Below, piece by piece: positions 44,056-56,983 of a stretch of 64,000 nucleotides of DNA (its first letter is position 1; each line of letters opens with the position of its first letter). Source of the DNA: Polyodon spathula (lineage: Eukaryota > Chordata > Actinopteri > Acipenseriformes > Polyodontidae). The DNA lies in the NCBI RefSeq assembly GCF_017654505.1, contig NC_054548.1:34857774-34921773 (forward strand), in the 5' to 3' direction. The notes beneath the pieces are model-generated. The model was not told where the DNA came from. It saw only the letters and a program-made list of their open reading frames with translations, and searched no databases. The position numbers and the translations under genes are program-made.

Positions 44056-44341
44056 TTACAGTATAATCGTAAATCTAGAAAAACTACTCACTTCTAAATC
44101 TTTTGTAGTCATTTTTGTATTACTTTAGTATAAATACATGTTAATTTGGATTCATATGTTGTTTTTTTCTGACTTTATGTGAACGAAAAGACACACATTT
44201 GCCTGTTTTCTCATTGGAAATAGTGATATTTTGAAATATCACTGTCCTGGTCACAAAAGCAAAGTTTGTGGGGAATAATATACATTTTCTATACTTTTGA
44301 GGCATAAGCAATTAGGAAATAGCACTTACTACCCAGGAACA
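44056..44341 (+). mobile_element. Partial second copy of the novel TIR element
   Basis: This block matches the reverse complement of about 22743-23000, comprising one terminal inverted repeat (ACTACCCAGGAAC end at about 44341), the spacer and the last codons of the ORF. It has roughly 90 percent or better identity by eye. About 20 extra bases (TTCTAAATCTTTTGTAGTCA) are present near 44092. The other terminus and most of the ORF are absent. The shared outer edge, AATTTTTGTTCC (read inward), helps define the element end. Confidence 0.8.
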
Positions 44342-44355
44342 AAAATTGTGTTACA

Positions 44356-44356
44356 T

Positions 44357-44405
<49 letters not shown>
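44356..44405. repeat. (ATT)n microsatellite
   Basis: About 15 ATT units just outside the terminus of the partial TIR element. Confidence 0.9.
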
Positions 44406-44407
<2 letters not shown>

Positions 44408-44804
44408 ATTTGGTGTTAGTGTTATTGTCTGGTTCCACGATTGCATATTCAGTTACTTGCGCTTTGCTTTGTTGGTATATTGTATAGTAAACAAACAGAA
44501 GTGTTTAGGTAAACTGCAGCATTTGTATTGGATAGCATCATTTGAAATGTTAAAACAGTAGCGAAAAAGTCGGACCAGCTGCCAATATTTTATGCCTCCC
44601 CAATTTTTGCGGCCACCAGCCACTACCGATGCCCAGGAGGTGAAATTGGAGGCATAATTGCAGAGGGAGTATTTTTTACATTTGGTAGGTAGAGTACGTT
44701 TACAATTAGCCATGATTAAAATTCAAAGATAGAGCACAGCACACAGTCAAGATAAATAATCAAGAAGTGCAGTAAACACAGGCGTCGTTTATGTGCACAA
44801 GTCA

Positions 44805-46265
44805 TGACAGTTCCCTTTCAATTCGAAGACGACCACCAGTGATATTACGTATGGGATATGCCTGCCCATTGGGTAGATACGCTGAGCTCTCTATACCAGA
44901 GCTGCTGGTAGGCCCCTTCCTGGGATCATGCACTCAGTCCCGCCCACTGAGGGAATAAAACTGAGGAAGCCATTTCTCTTTTTCCTTCTCAAGATGGTAA
45001 GGTAATACCTCTGTCTAGCTGAGCGTGTTGATAGAAAAAGAGCTTCTCGAGTCAAATCAAGTCGATTGTATTTCCCTTGCATTCGTGGTGAAAGCTGGCT
45101 CTCTGCTTTCCCGGAATCAACGACTTTGAAAAGACAGAGCCTTTTGCCTTTCTGACTTTCAGCGGCCTCCTTGCTTGCGTGGTAGGCCGCTCTTTATTAT
45201 CTGTCTGTCGTATGTGAGCTGAGCGACTGCCTGTGCAGTCTCCTGCGAGTGGTTGTTTGTTCCTTGAGAGTACACAGTTCCTCCACGGAGCTAGGCCTTT
45301 CCCTATCCCCGCTCTTGAGTGACTCAACCTCTCCTGATCATTCCTTAGGACCAGCGGTTGAGGAATTGCTGCAGCGCTGTCACTGAGAACGCAAGGGGTC
45401 TTGTCAGGTAGAGAACAAGACCATGGCCTGTGCCGTACTTGCCAAGCTGTCAGGCCGGGTGAATGGTTTATCTCACTGGACTGAAACAATGCGGAGCCCA
45501 CGTTCCTATTCATCAGGCGCACAGGAAGTATCTCCGCTTCGCCTTTCAGGGGAGCGTCTTTGAGTTTTTCATGGTGTGATTCGGCCTCTCCTTAGTCCCC
45601 CTGCAAGTGATCAAGATAATGAACTACCTGGACGACTGATTGAACTGTCCCAGTCGCAGGAAGGAGCAGTGGCCCACACAGCGATTTTGATGTAGCATCT
45701 GTTGAGGTTGGGTCTACGTGAGTCTCTGGCTGGATTCCCTTATGAAGTCGCTGCTATTCGCAACTGTCTGGCCCTGTTCAACAAGGGTTTACAGTACAAT
45801 TGGTGTTGTGTTAAAAACTATTAGTTCTGATGGCCATGGCCTTTATCACCCACCCAACTAGGGTTACTCTATGTGCCCGATCCAAATGAGGCTCAGTTGT
45901 TTCGGCTGCACCCTAAGCGCGACAGACACAGTCAGCTGACCGTGTCTTGTCTATGCTGGGAAGCTTTACGCTGTTGGAGGAAAGTCTCTCATCTGAGCGA
46001 AGGCATAAGGATGGGAGTGATACTCAACCATAAATTGGTGATGACAGACGCACCCAACTCTGGTTAGCGGTGGTCTGGGCAGGCAGAGGAGTTTGTGGAC
46101 CTTGGTTGTATCGCTGGACATCCCTGCACATAAATGTGGGAGCTGAGAGAAGCCCACGAGTGGCCCAATGCATTTTATACACTTTCCCGCTGATACCACT
46201 GCAGGTCAAGAGAGACGAGGTGACAGTTCTCCTGGTGGCTCCTAGATGGCTGAGGAGGTTCTGAT
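44805..46265 (+). mobile_element. Second DIRS retrotransposon, heavily decayed
   Basis: It begins with an inverted-repeat-like leader (AGTTCCCTTTCAATTCGAAG). A reverse-transcriptase remnant lies at about 45507-45660: HRKYLRFAFQGSVFEFFMV, stop, FGLSL, then MNYLDD, stop, LNCPSRRKEQ (YLDD catalytic motif). Near 46200-46262 VTVLLVAPRWLRRF matches the DIRS block between RNase H and recombinase. Large parts of gag, RT and RNase H are deleted and no recombinase remains. It is a different subfamily from the copy at 28.4 kb. Confidence 0.75.
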
Positions 46266-46267
46266 TT

Positions 46268-47300
46268 TTAACCCTTTGCGGTCCAATGTCAGACCAGGTC
46301 CGACATTACGATTTTCTCTTTCCAGTCCAACGTCGAGAAAACCATTCAATGGCCGAGTGAGACCAGAAAAAAGGGGCGTGTGAGCAATAGCCCTAGCAGC
46401 TGCATCACACCGAGTTAAGCAGATAGGCACCCTCTGTCACCCAGGACCGGGCAGTCTCCGCTGATTTTCAAAAAAATTCTATGGAGAGTCAACAGAGGCA
46501 TAAGAAATGTTGTTGGTTTTCGTCATGTAAAGAAAATGCATAAAACTTTTGAAGTGTCTTTCACGTTTGCCAAAGGCCTTTGGAAGAAAATGGTAACATT
46601 AGCAAATTGACAATACGTAGTTATTATGAAAAATGCTATTTTCTGAGCACTGTCCCGTTCGTTGGCACATGCACAGAAACATCGCTCTAAAGAAATGTAT
46701 TAATTAAATCATCAGTCCGGTAACACTGGTTACTTTAGAAATACATAACATTACAACATAAAAATTTATCAAGACACAGCAATATAGTACAGTAAACAAA
46801 CTACTGGCAGCTCCTTGGACAAAGTAGGTAAAAAAAAAAAGGTAATGTTCATCCTTATATTTGTTATAAAATGATTTCACAAATAATAAGCATACACAAA
46901 AATAATAATGAAATATATCTGATATGATATAGCTTTTAAATTTCCCGTTACCCGCTTCCGAAAGCTATCAATAGATATTATCATCGATGACGTGTGCGAT
47001 TAACAGTAACTGTATTTACTGCACATGCACCAACGAATGGGACAGTGCTCAGAAAATAGCATTTTTCATAATAATTACGTATTGTCATAATTTGCTAATG
47101 TTACCATTTTCTTCAAAAGGCCTTGGGCAAATGTGAAATGTACTTCAAAAGTTTTATGCATTTTTTTTTAACATGGCGAAAACCAGCAACATTCCTTATG
47201 CCTCCATTGACTCTCCATAGAATGTTTTTTTGCCTAACTCTGTATATACCACAATGCTTTGCACGCAGTGAGACGGAAGTCTCCATTGAAAATCGAGTAT
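46268..47300. mobile_element. Foldback element with about 200-bp inverted arms
   Basis: The arm at 46476-46674 (TTCTATGGAGAGTCAACAGA through AGCACTGTCCCGTTCGTTGG) is repeated in inverse at about 47026-47222 (CCAACGAATGGGACAGTGCT through TGACTCTCCATAGAA), at high identity, around a 350-base spacer with no ORF. The DNA to the left starts TAACCCTTTGCGGTCCAATG and is probably part of the same unit. It is a non-autonomous DNA transposon or foldback; I cannot name the superfamily. Confidence 0.7.
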
Positions 47301-47820
47301 CTTGTTAAATAGAATATCTTTTGAAACACTATTAGTTTGTGTTACCATTGGCTAGAAACGTTGCAGTGTTTTTGGCACAGTGCAAGATTGACAGTTGGAA
47401 GTTTGTCTGTTGGGAAGATTGTCTGGTTGATTGGAAATTTGCAGGTCCATAGAGCCTTTCATATTAATGAATTGGCTCACTGTTAAAGAACCAAACCTGA
47501 ACCAAGAGCTGCATTTTAACCATGGTTTCAATGCAAAACAGTATACACACTTATTGATATATTGTTTTTAACTAGTCATGTCATGCTGAGAAGTTAAAAT
47601 TTCTTGCAGCTATGCAAAATAAACACAATTAATGTTTTTCTCAAACAATGGGAGACAGACTTATTCGCTGATAGTAGTAGGGAAGAGACTTCCAGCCTGT
47701 GGTCTGAGGACTTGTGATCTCTGAGTTCATTTCAGGTGATCCCAATAGAAAATCCAAAATTAGGTTTTCACCTAGAGATTCTGTGCTGGTGAATCCTCTT
47801 AGATTGCATAAATTAGAGTA
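47301..47820. other. Spacer, nothing recognised
   Basis: AT-rich sequence with no supported coding or repeat content, lying between the foldback and the next Tc1 element. Confidence 0.4.
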
Positions 47821-49963
47821 CGATGAAAAAGTATTTGCCCCCTGTCCTGATTGTCTGCATTTTCGCACATTTTTCACAATGAATTTGGTCAGATCTTTTT
47901 GTGGGTTGTAGTAGAGAAAAAAATGACACCAAAGTTTGGTGCTTCTTTCATTTGTTTGGTGTGCAAGGTAATCAAACATGCAATCTTCAGGTGTGAAAAA
48001 GTTATTGCCTGCCTAATTAACTCAACCCAATAAAAGGGATAATTAGGGTCAGCTGTTTGAATACTTTGGTTAACAACCAGGCTTGATTTGGTCCAGCCCT
48101 GGCCAATATAAATCTGACTAACTTTGGGCCTTACCATCAGAGTGAATTTGTCAGCACACAGGTTCTAGAGGCACATCATGCCATCATCAAAAGAAATTCC
48201 TGAAGATCTCTTGTAGGAGGTTAGTGGGCTGAGTCAAAAACAGTGATGATAAAGGGACTGGCAAAACACACAGGAGGCTTGAGTAGTTTTTCCCCACAGC
48301 AGGGTTTTTAATTTGTTTGGCTGTAGATGGCCACTGATAAGTATTCCAATCAAAAAGGAAATAAAACAAAAATAATGAAATGAAAATAATCAAAATAAAT
48401 TCCCCCACCAATATCAACAATGATAAAGGAGGAGGTGAAAATAAAAAGATATAATTAACGAAGTCCCGCACACAATAAGAGGTTAAAACAAAAATAGATA
48501 TAAGTTTTTGGACGCTCCTGCGCTGGTCTCTAGGGGGCTCCCGGTCCTGGGTAGGATTTTAGCAGCGAGGTCCTGGTCGTTCTTCAATTTCTGAAACACA
48601 ATACACTATTTAATCAATACAACAACACGTCTCCTTTTGCCTTTCCCAGGACTCAGCAACCGAGCTTATATCGTATCGTCCTTTAAGTATTGTTCAACCC
48701 CGCCCTTAGCCTCGGCCCCGGTCGCCGCTGTACCCAATCGGCATACATAGTAACTCCGACTGAGGTATGTGGCGTGGCGGCCGCGGACTTCCGTGTTCGG
48801 GCAGAGCGAGCGATCTTTCTGGAATTTCCAGACGGTTCGACTTTTGTCTTTTCGCCGGTTTCGTCCCGTTTTATGCAACGCCACCAGCAATCAGGAGGAT
48901 CGACCACAGCTCCGACCCGTTGCACCCCCGTCACACCTCTGGAAAAAAGTTGTTGATGTCTGGAAAGGGTTACAAAGCCATTTCTAAGGCTCTGGGGCTC
49001 CACCAAACCACAGTCAGAGCCATATTGTCCAAATGGAGAAAGTTTGGGACAGTAGTGAATCTTCCCAGGAGTGGCCATCCTGCCAAAATCTCTCCAAGAG
49101 CAAGGTGTAAAATAGTTTAGGAAGTCACAAAGAACCCTAGAACAACATCCAGGGATCTGCAGGCCTCTCTCACCTCATCTAAGGTCAATGTTCATGACTC
49201 CACCATCAGAAAGATACTGGGCAAAAATGGAATTCATGGCAGAGCAGCAAGAAGAACATGAATGCTCCTCTCAAGTTTGAACTTTTTGGCCAACATGGGC
49301 CCCGTTATGTCTGCATTCCACATTAAGAACCTTATACCAACGGTCAAGCATGGTGGTGGTAGTGTCATGATTTGGGGATCCTTTGTTGCACCAGGACCTG
49401 ACGCCATCATTGAAGGAACCATGAATTCTGCTCTGTATCAAAGAATTCTACAGAAGAATGTCAGGCCATCCGTCCGTGAGCTGAAGCTCAAAAACAAGTC
49501 TACATCAGAATGGTTGAAGAACAAGAAATTTAAAGTTTTGGAATGGCCAAGTCAAAGTCCAGACCTAAACCCCATTGAAATGTTGTGGCAGGACCTGAAA
49601 CGAGCAAGTTTATGCTCGAAAACCCACAAATGTCACTGAGTTGAAGCAGTTCAGCATGAAGGAGTGGGCCAAAATTCCTCCACGGCGCCGTGATCAATAA
49701 CTACAGGAAGTGTTTGGTTGCAGTTATTGCTGTTAAAGGTGGCGTAACCAGTTATTGAGTCAAGAGGGAGATTACGTTTTCATACGGGGGCACTGGGTGT
49801 TGCATAATTTTAATAAATAAATGAAATAAGTATCCAAATGTTGTGTTATTTGACTCAGGGTCCCTTTTATCTAATATTAGATTTTTGTAGATCTGATAAC
49901 ATTCAGTGACAAAAATATGCAAGAATGCAGAAAATCAGACCTGGGGCAAATACTTTTTCACTG
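47821..49963 (+). mobile_element. Tc1/mariner element interrupted by a solo LTR
   Basis: The ends are TA-CGATGAAAAAGTATTTGCCCC (left) and GGGGCAAATACTTTTTCACTG-TA (right), imperfect terminal inverted repeats flanked by TA. The transposase begins near 48180 (PSSKEIPEDL) and is cut by a 724-bp insertion (48212-48935). It resumes with KKVVDVWKGLQSHF-like text, the helix-turn-helix LGLHQTTVRAILSKWRKFGT, GHPAKISPRA, then [20 protein letters not shown] and [20 protein letters not shown] ending near 49750. The QQDNDPKH block is missing and there are stops. It is a dead copy. Confidence 0.85.
48212..48935 (-). mobile_element. Solo LTR nested in a Tc1 element
   Basis: The minus strand begins TGTGACGGGGGTGCAACGGG and ends CCTCCTACA, so it has TG...CA termini. 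CTCT flanks it on both sides (48208-48211 and 48937-48940, or a 5-base duplication with one mismatch), consistent with LTR integration. It splits the Tc1 transposase frame just after its N-terminus. No internal retroviral-type sequence is present, so it is a recombined solo LTR. Confidence 0.65.
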
Positions 49964-49969
49964 TACTGT

Positions 49970-50246
49970 ACCACTTCCAGGGGTAATCCCAGTTTAACAG
50001 TGGGTAGGTGGATTATGAAATCCAGGGGTAATCCAAGTTTAACAGAGAGTAGGTGAATGTTTAATTAAATTTGTTGAAGTAAATTTTTAAGGTAACCACT
50101 AGATAGCCTTGAAATGAGACCAGCTGGTTCATACCCTACTGAAGAATCAAAGGGCAGAGGCTTTACCATGACAGGGAATAATCATATCCTAATCGGATTT
50201 AAAAATGTATTATTCATTTTTAAAAATTTATTATTATATCTTTGAG

Positions 50247-50311
<65 letters not shown>

Positions 50312-51360
50312 ACAATCACTTAAAATTTGTAAAACAGCATTTGAGTGCTTAATACAGTGTATAGATTTTCTCTAAAACACAGGACATACTGTTCTTCTTA
50401 TAAGTCAGTTTATTTGTCTTCTTTGGAAATGTATAATTTAAATAGAGATGGCATAACAGCTTACTGCTTTTTTAAAGAATGAAATGGACATACAGGACAA
50501 GTTTTCAAGTCATTGTTCATTTGCTTAAGCATATGACAAAAAATAGAAGCCAGTGTTTGCTGAGGTTAAACTGTACTGAGCAACCTTTAATGTTTACAAC
50601 AAACTCACGACTTACCATTGCTGCCTCCGGTGCTGTACTGTATGTAGGTCTATTACTGAAAATGTCAACATAATGATTGTTTTGATATTTTTTATTCACA
50701 TACTCTGGGTCATAAATCTACTGAAGAATGAAACCAAACAAATGCATCAAATCTTTGCTGTGAATTGGCAGAAGATAAAAACAAGGCATTTAAAACTCGT
50801 GGTATTGTACCCAAATAAAATGCATTTATTACATTGTGGACGTAGGTTCTCTGCTCCTACACAATTCCTAGCATGTCAAGATGGTATAGTGTACAATAAG
50901 GGGCTGTGCTACGACTGGGAAGATGAGTATTAGAAACATTTTTTGAGGATGGCAAAGAAACACTGACTTGGTCCTCAAAACTAAGCTTTGCCATGCTTCG
51001 GCTCCGTAGCCCTGGCACCAGCTCCAAGGCCTGGATCCGGAGTGGAGATTGACAGTGTTCTGCATATTATAGTAATACATATCATAAGACATATTAGATA
51101 CTGTACTTTCTAGAATACTGACTCTACCCATGTAACATATATTTATTATACTGCTGGAATGAACACGGTATTTTCATGTTCAGATATCTGTTCAGGATTC
51201 AGACATGTATTTTAATATTTGTACATTTGCAAAATGCTATCAAAGTAATTATATGTAACACTAATAAAGTTGAAAAATATCCCAGACGTAAGAAAGGCCT
51301 TACTTTACCTTTGTGAAATAATTACAAAATATAGGATGCCATACAGTAGATATGGTTAAA
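49970..51360. other. Spacer with a long (TA)n array
   Basis: Mostly AT-rich and unassigned. A TA dinucleotide array of about 30 units runs from 50248 to 50308. A small GC-richer patch at 50985-51050 has no identified content. Confidence 0.6.
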
Positions 51361-51361
51361 A

Positions 51362-52227
<866 letters not shown>

Positions 52228-52235
<8 letters not shown>

Positions 52236-52239
52236 TATA

Positions 52240-52302
<63 letters not shown>

Positions 52303-52303
52303 A
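52228..52303. repeat. (ATCT)n microsatellite
   Basis: Tetranucleotide array of about 16 units, starting at the terminus of the Tc1-like element and ending in TATATATATA. Confidence 0.95.
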
Positions 52304-52312
52304 TATATATAT

Positions 52313-53028
52313 AAAAGCTCACAAGTTCACCACCAGGAGGCGTTCATGGCAGGCTTGGTACAAGCCCACAGGTGCTGCCAGTAACGATCAGATAGACCTG
52401 TGGGCAGAATAAGTTAACGGGCTAACAGGCTGCAGGCGTGGTTAGGTAGGCGATTATGGTTTCCCCATTGTTAGAGTATCATTATCCTTAATTGGCCCAC
52501 ACCTGTAGCCTGTAACAGCCCAATGCCTGGCTCGTTAAAGAGAGCATGTACCGCCAGACCTGAGAACATCCTGGGTTTATCTATAGTAGAGCCGATATTG
52601 AATAACTAGAATCCGTGTGGGATAACGCTGTGGTTATTTGCGTCTGCAATTCCCTGTTCTCTACAGGGGCTACGAGGAACGGCTTGTCCGCTGCTGGGAC
52701 TAACAAAGGACTCGACTGCCAAACAAGGATAGGAGAAGGGTTTCCTAAAGAAGCCAAGTCAGCTAGAAAAAACCCCAAACCAGGAGGAATTACTTATTCA
52801 CCAACTGGATGTGGTTATCAGTCCAGTTAGTTTACATCGGCATTCTTTTGGTTGTTTTGTTTGAAATATTGTTTGACTGTTTATTTTCTTTTTGGATAAA
52901 TCTCTCCAATACTTCTGGCATTTCAGTATAAGAGCGAGCCTTGTTAAATGCCTTGTGAACCCCCCAAAAAAACCTGCTTTATTTTGTAAACCATTGTCTG
53001 TTTTCTCTGTGTGCACCTACCCGTTCAC
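52313..53028 (+). mobile_element. Unassigned 0.7-kb block, LTR-like
   Basis: This GC-richer block lies between two simple repeats, starts CTCACAAGTTCACCACCAGG and ends CACCTACCCGTTCACA. It has no ORF with a domain. The length, edges and composition suggest a solo LTR or a long SINE; I could not find a target duplication or a second copy. Confidence 0.3.
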
Positions 53029-54070
53029 AATATATATATATTAGCTCAAAGAACCAGCTGCCCAACGTTTCGATATGTTGTACATATCTTTCTCAAGGGA
53101 GCCTGTGTTTGAACCAAAACATTGGAGGTATTTATAGGTGTTTGACGGCATGACAACTACTTGTTGTTGTTTATATTTAAATCCATGATTTATTCTTACA
53201 TGATGTAATGGTGTGCTATATGTGACATCATTTTTACTTCTTTAAATCTATGTTAATTCTAATTAACATTATTTTATATAAGCTTATATTTATATTATCA
53301 TGCAATGCTGGCTCTAAGGATCAACCTTGATTTGGTCTCCCCAGCGCATCAGCATGCACAACTTTTGTTTAATTATTTTTAACTTTTATATATTTATTAG
53401 AATTAATTAGTTCATTCTTTTCTGTTGAGTCTCGCTGGCATAATCGTGTTCAGTCTATTTATCCATTTACTTTCTTTTATTCTTCTATACATCGCATTGT
53501 CTAATTTTAGCAGTGCTAATACTACAAACCTTATATCGTTTATGTATGTCCTTGACTGATGTGCTGTACTATTGGTTCATTCATTTTTTTACTTCTAATT
53601 AATGAAAGGTGGCTCTGAATTATTTAATATAAAGTTGTTCCAGTCTCTCCAACATTTTATTTCATCACATTTTTCACAGGCTATTCCATAAACAGCATTG
53701 CTATTTTTACAGTAGATATTAGTATTTAGTGGATATATAGTGTTATGTTTAATTATATTTTTACTTTTGTCCATGTATTTACAAACTTTACATGTGCTAG
53801 CGCAAGTATTTGTAGAACCTATTTTGTCAATTATTCTTTTATGTTTACTGTGAACTAAAATATCACCTAAATCAGCTTATCTTTTGAATGCTACAAATGG
53901 GACCTTAAATACTTTTTTCAATTTTTCTGAATTATGTAGAATCCACAAGTGTTTCCAAACTATCTTAGAAATATTGGGCAAAAGTTTAGAGTACGTCATT
54001 ACTAATGGGACTCTTTTTTTTGACCTTTTTATCTCTATTATTATAATCTAGTAGATCATCTCTTTTTAGT

Positions 54071-54436
54071 TTATCCATTTTTCTCTATAATTCTTTCTTT
54101 GTATACTCTTTTTTTAAGATTTGTTTTTAATATATGTTTTTGTTTTACATAGTCACTTTCTTTAGAGCTTATTCTTCGTATTCTTATTCCTAGACCCTTT
54201 GGGATTGCCCTTTTAGTGTGTATTGGATGTGCAGAGGACATGTGTAAATACTGGTGCTTGTGAGTAGGTTTATAGAAGAAGTCAGTCTCAATTGAACCTT
54301 CAAGTTTTACTATGGTATCTAAAAATTCTATTTCTTTTCTTGTCCATCGAAGGTCCACCTTAATATTACTGTGTATTTCATTTGCCATTTTATGAAACTG
54401 GAAAAGAGTTTCTTCTCCATGTGTCCAAACCCCCAA
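54071..54436 (-). pseudogene. Penelope-like reverse transcriptase, thumb/connector part
   Basis: The longest surviving open stretch (121 codons) of the element. It begins just after the WFVDDIL catalytic motif with VWTHGEETLFQFHKMANEIH, then RWTRKEIEFLDTIVKLEGSI, TDFFYKPTHKHQYLHMSSAH, PIHTKRAIPKGLGIRIRRIS, an order diagnostic of Penelope-like RTs. The frame runs out before the GIY-YIG domain, whose pieces lie downstream on the minus strand in other frames. Confidence 0.85.
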
Positions 54437-55440
54437 AATATCATCTACAAACCAAATTTATTCTAAAGGCTCTCTTTCTGATTTTCTAAGTAATTGTTAT
54501 TATTGTACTGGCAAAATGCGTTCCTAATTTAGATCCTATTGCTGTACCATCGTTTTGTTTGCAATTTTTATCAACAAATATAAAATAACTGTTTTCTAAA
54601 ACTACGTTGATCATGTTCAGCACCTCTGCTAGATTTATCTAGTCTATCATCTAATGCTTTTTGACAAGCTTCTAAAGTTTCTTTATAAGGGACACTTGAA
54701 TGCAAGGATTTCACATCCATGCAAAATAAAATTGTATTCTCTGGAAGGTTGTGCTTTAGTGATTCAAGTCTTTTTAAAAATTGTGTTGTATCCTTAACAT
54801 AGCTTGGTAATTTCTCAACGTGTGACCTAAGTTGTTTCAGCTATTATGTGTGTTGGATTATCAATTGTGCTGACTATCATTCACATAGGGTGATTTTCTT
54901 TGTGCATTTTAGGATTTCCTCTTGCTAGGCCTGTTCTTGCATTATGTGGCTGCATGTATTTTTTTAAATTATTTTGATACAATGCCTTTATTGTGTAGTC
55001 TCTTCGCAATTTCCTTAACCTCTTTTACCGATTTATTGATCCTATTGCTTTTAACTTCTTCATATGTATCTGTATTCTTTAATTCACATTCTACAGATTT
55101 CATATAGTCGCCTGTGTTCATTATCACTATTCCCGATCCTTTATCTGCTGGTCTTATACTTTATATCATCATCATTTAACAACTCAGTCATAGCTTGTTC
55201 TTCAATATTGGTTAAATTAAGTTTACATTTTTTTCTTTAGTCCGACTATAATTTCTAGTTTAACTATTTCAATATACATATCACATGCTTGTACTATTAA
55301 CCTTAATCCCATGCTCATAATTACCCTCTGAATCTGAGATATTTTCATTGAAAAAATATTCTGCTAATGTCATGCATCTCTCCCAGTCCTTTAATTCGGT
55401 GGCCAGTTTATCTTTATTAATGTATTTTTTAGTCGGTATA

Positions 55441-56983
55441 CAGTGCCTATAGGAAGTATTCACAGTTTGTATTACAACCTGAAATCTTGATGCATTTAAA
55501 TGGGATTTTTTCCCTTTGATTTACCCTACCTACTCAACACTTTCTATATGTGAAAAATAGAGCCAGGGGGGTGAAAAAACAAATCAATTAAAAAAACAAA
55601 AAACCTGAAAAGTCTTCATTAGATAAGTATTCACCCCCTTTGCTATGACACTCCTAAATAAGCTCAGGTGCAACCAATTGCCTTCAGAATTCACACAATA
55701 AGTTAAATGGAGTCCATCTGTGTGCAATAAAAGTGGTTCACATGATTTCAGATTAAATACATCTGTCTCTGTAAGGTCAAACAGTTGGGTAGTGCATTCA
55801 AAGCAAAGATACTACCATAAAGACCAAGAAGATTTCAAAACAACTTGGGATAAAGTTGTGGAAAGACACAGATCAGAGGAGGGGTATAAAAAGATTTCAA
55901 AGGCATTGAAAATCCCTTGGAGCACAGTCAAGTCGATCATTAAGAAGTGGAAGGTATACGGCACCACCCAGAATCTGCTTAGAGCAGGCTATCCTCCCAA
56001 AATGAGCAGCCGGGTAAGAAGGGCATTGGTCAGAGAAGCCACCAAGAGACCAAATGCAACTCCGAAAAACCTACAGCGTTCAATGGCTGAGATGGGAGAA
56101 ACTGTCCATGTGTAAACAATAACTGAGGTACTCCACAAATCTAGTCTGTATGGAAGAGTGGCAAGAAGGAAGCCATTTCTGAAAAAAAGCCCATGTAAAA
56201 TCCTGCTTGGGATTTGCAAAAGAAAAGATGTGGCAAAGATTCTGTGGTCTGATGAAACAAAAATGTAACTATTTGGCCTAAATGTAAAGGGTCATGTCTG
56301 GTGCAAACCCAACACAGCACATCACCCAGGTAACACCATCCCTACTGTGAAGCATGGCAGTGGCAGCACCATGTTATGGGGATGCTTTTCATCGGCAGAC
56401 TCTGGGAAGCTTGTCCGGGTAGAGGGCAAAATGGATGGAGCTAAATACAGGCAAATTCTTGAAGAAAACTTGCTTCAGTCTGCAAAAGACCTAAGACTGG
56501 GACGGAGATTCACCTTTCAGCAGGACAATGACCCCAAGCACACAGCCAAAGCGACACTGGAGTGGCCTAAAAACAAAAAAATGAATGTCCTAGAGTGGCC
56601 CAGTCAAAACCTGGATTTGAATCCGATTGAGAATCTGTGGCAAGACTTGAAGATTGCTGTACACCAACGATCCCCATCGAACTTGACAGAGCTTGAACAA
56701 TTTTGACTTACCCCAAAAGATTCACAGCTGTAATTGCTGCCAAAGGTGTTTCTACCAAGTATTGACTCAGGGAGGTGAATATTTATCTAACCAAGACATT
56801 TCAGTTTTTTTTATTTTTCATTAACTGTTTCACAATAAAAAATGATCTTGCCTCTTCAAAGTGTTGAGTAGGTTGTTTAAATTAAAGGGAAAAAGATCCC
56901 ATTTAAATGCATTAAGATTTCTGGTTGTAACACAATAAGCTGTGAGAACGTCCAAGGGGGGTGAATACTTCCTATAGGCACTG
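55441..56983 (+). mobile_element. Tc1 element with IR/DR termini inserted in the Penelope-like element
   Basis: Its termini CAGTGCCTATAGGAAGTATT are exact inverse copies, flanked by TA (55439-55440 and 56984-56985). Each end has a second internal copy of the TATTCACC core about 190 bases in, the IR/DR layout of Sleeping Beauty-like elements. The transposase reads KKISKALKIPWSTVKSIIKK (helix-turn-helix), GYPPKMSSRVRRALVREATK, then [40 protein letters not shown] (second catalytic Asp) and [20 protein letters not shown] (third acid). Stops at 56115, about 56265 and about 56703 make it inactive. It is the best preserved Tc1 in the window. Confidence 0.92.
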
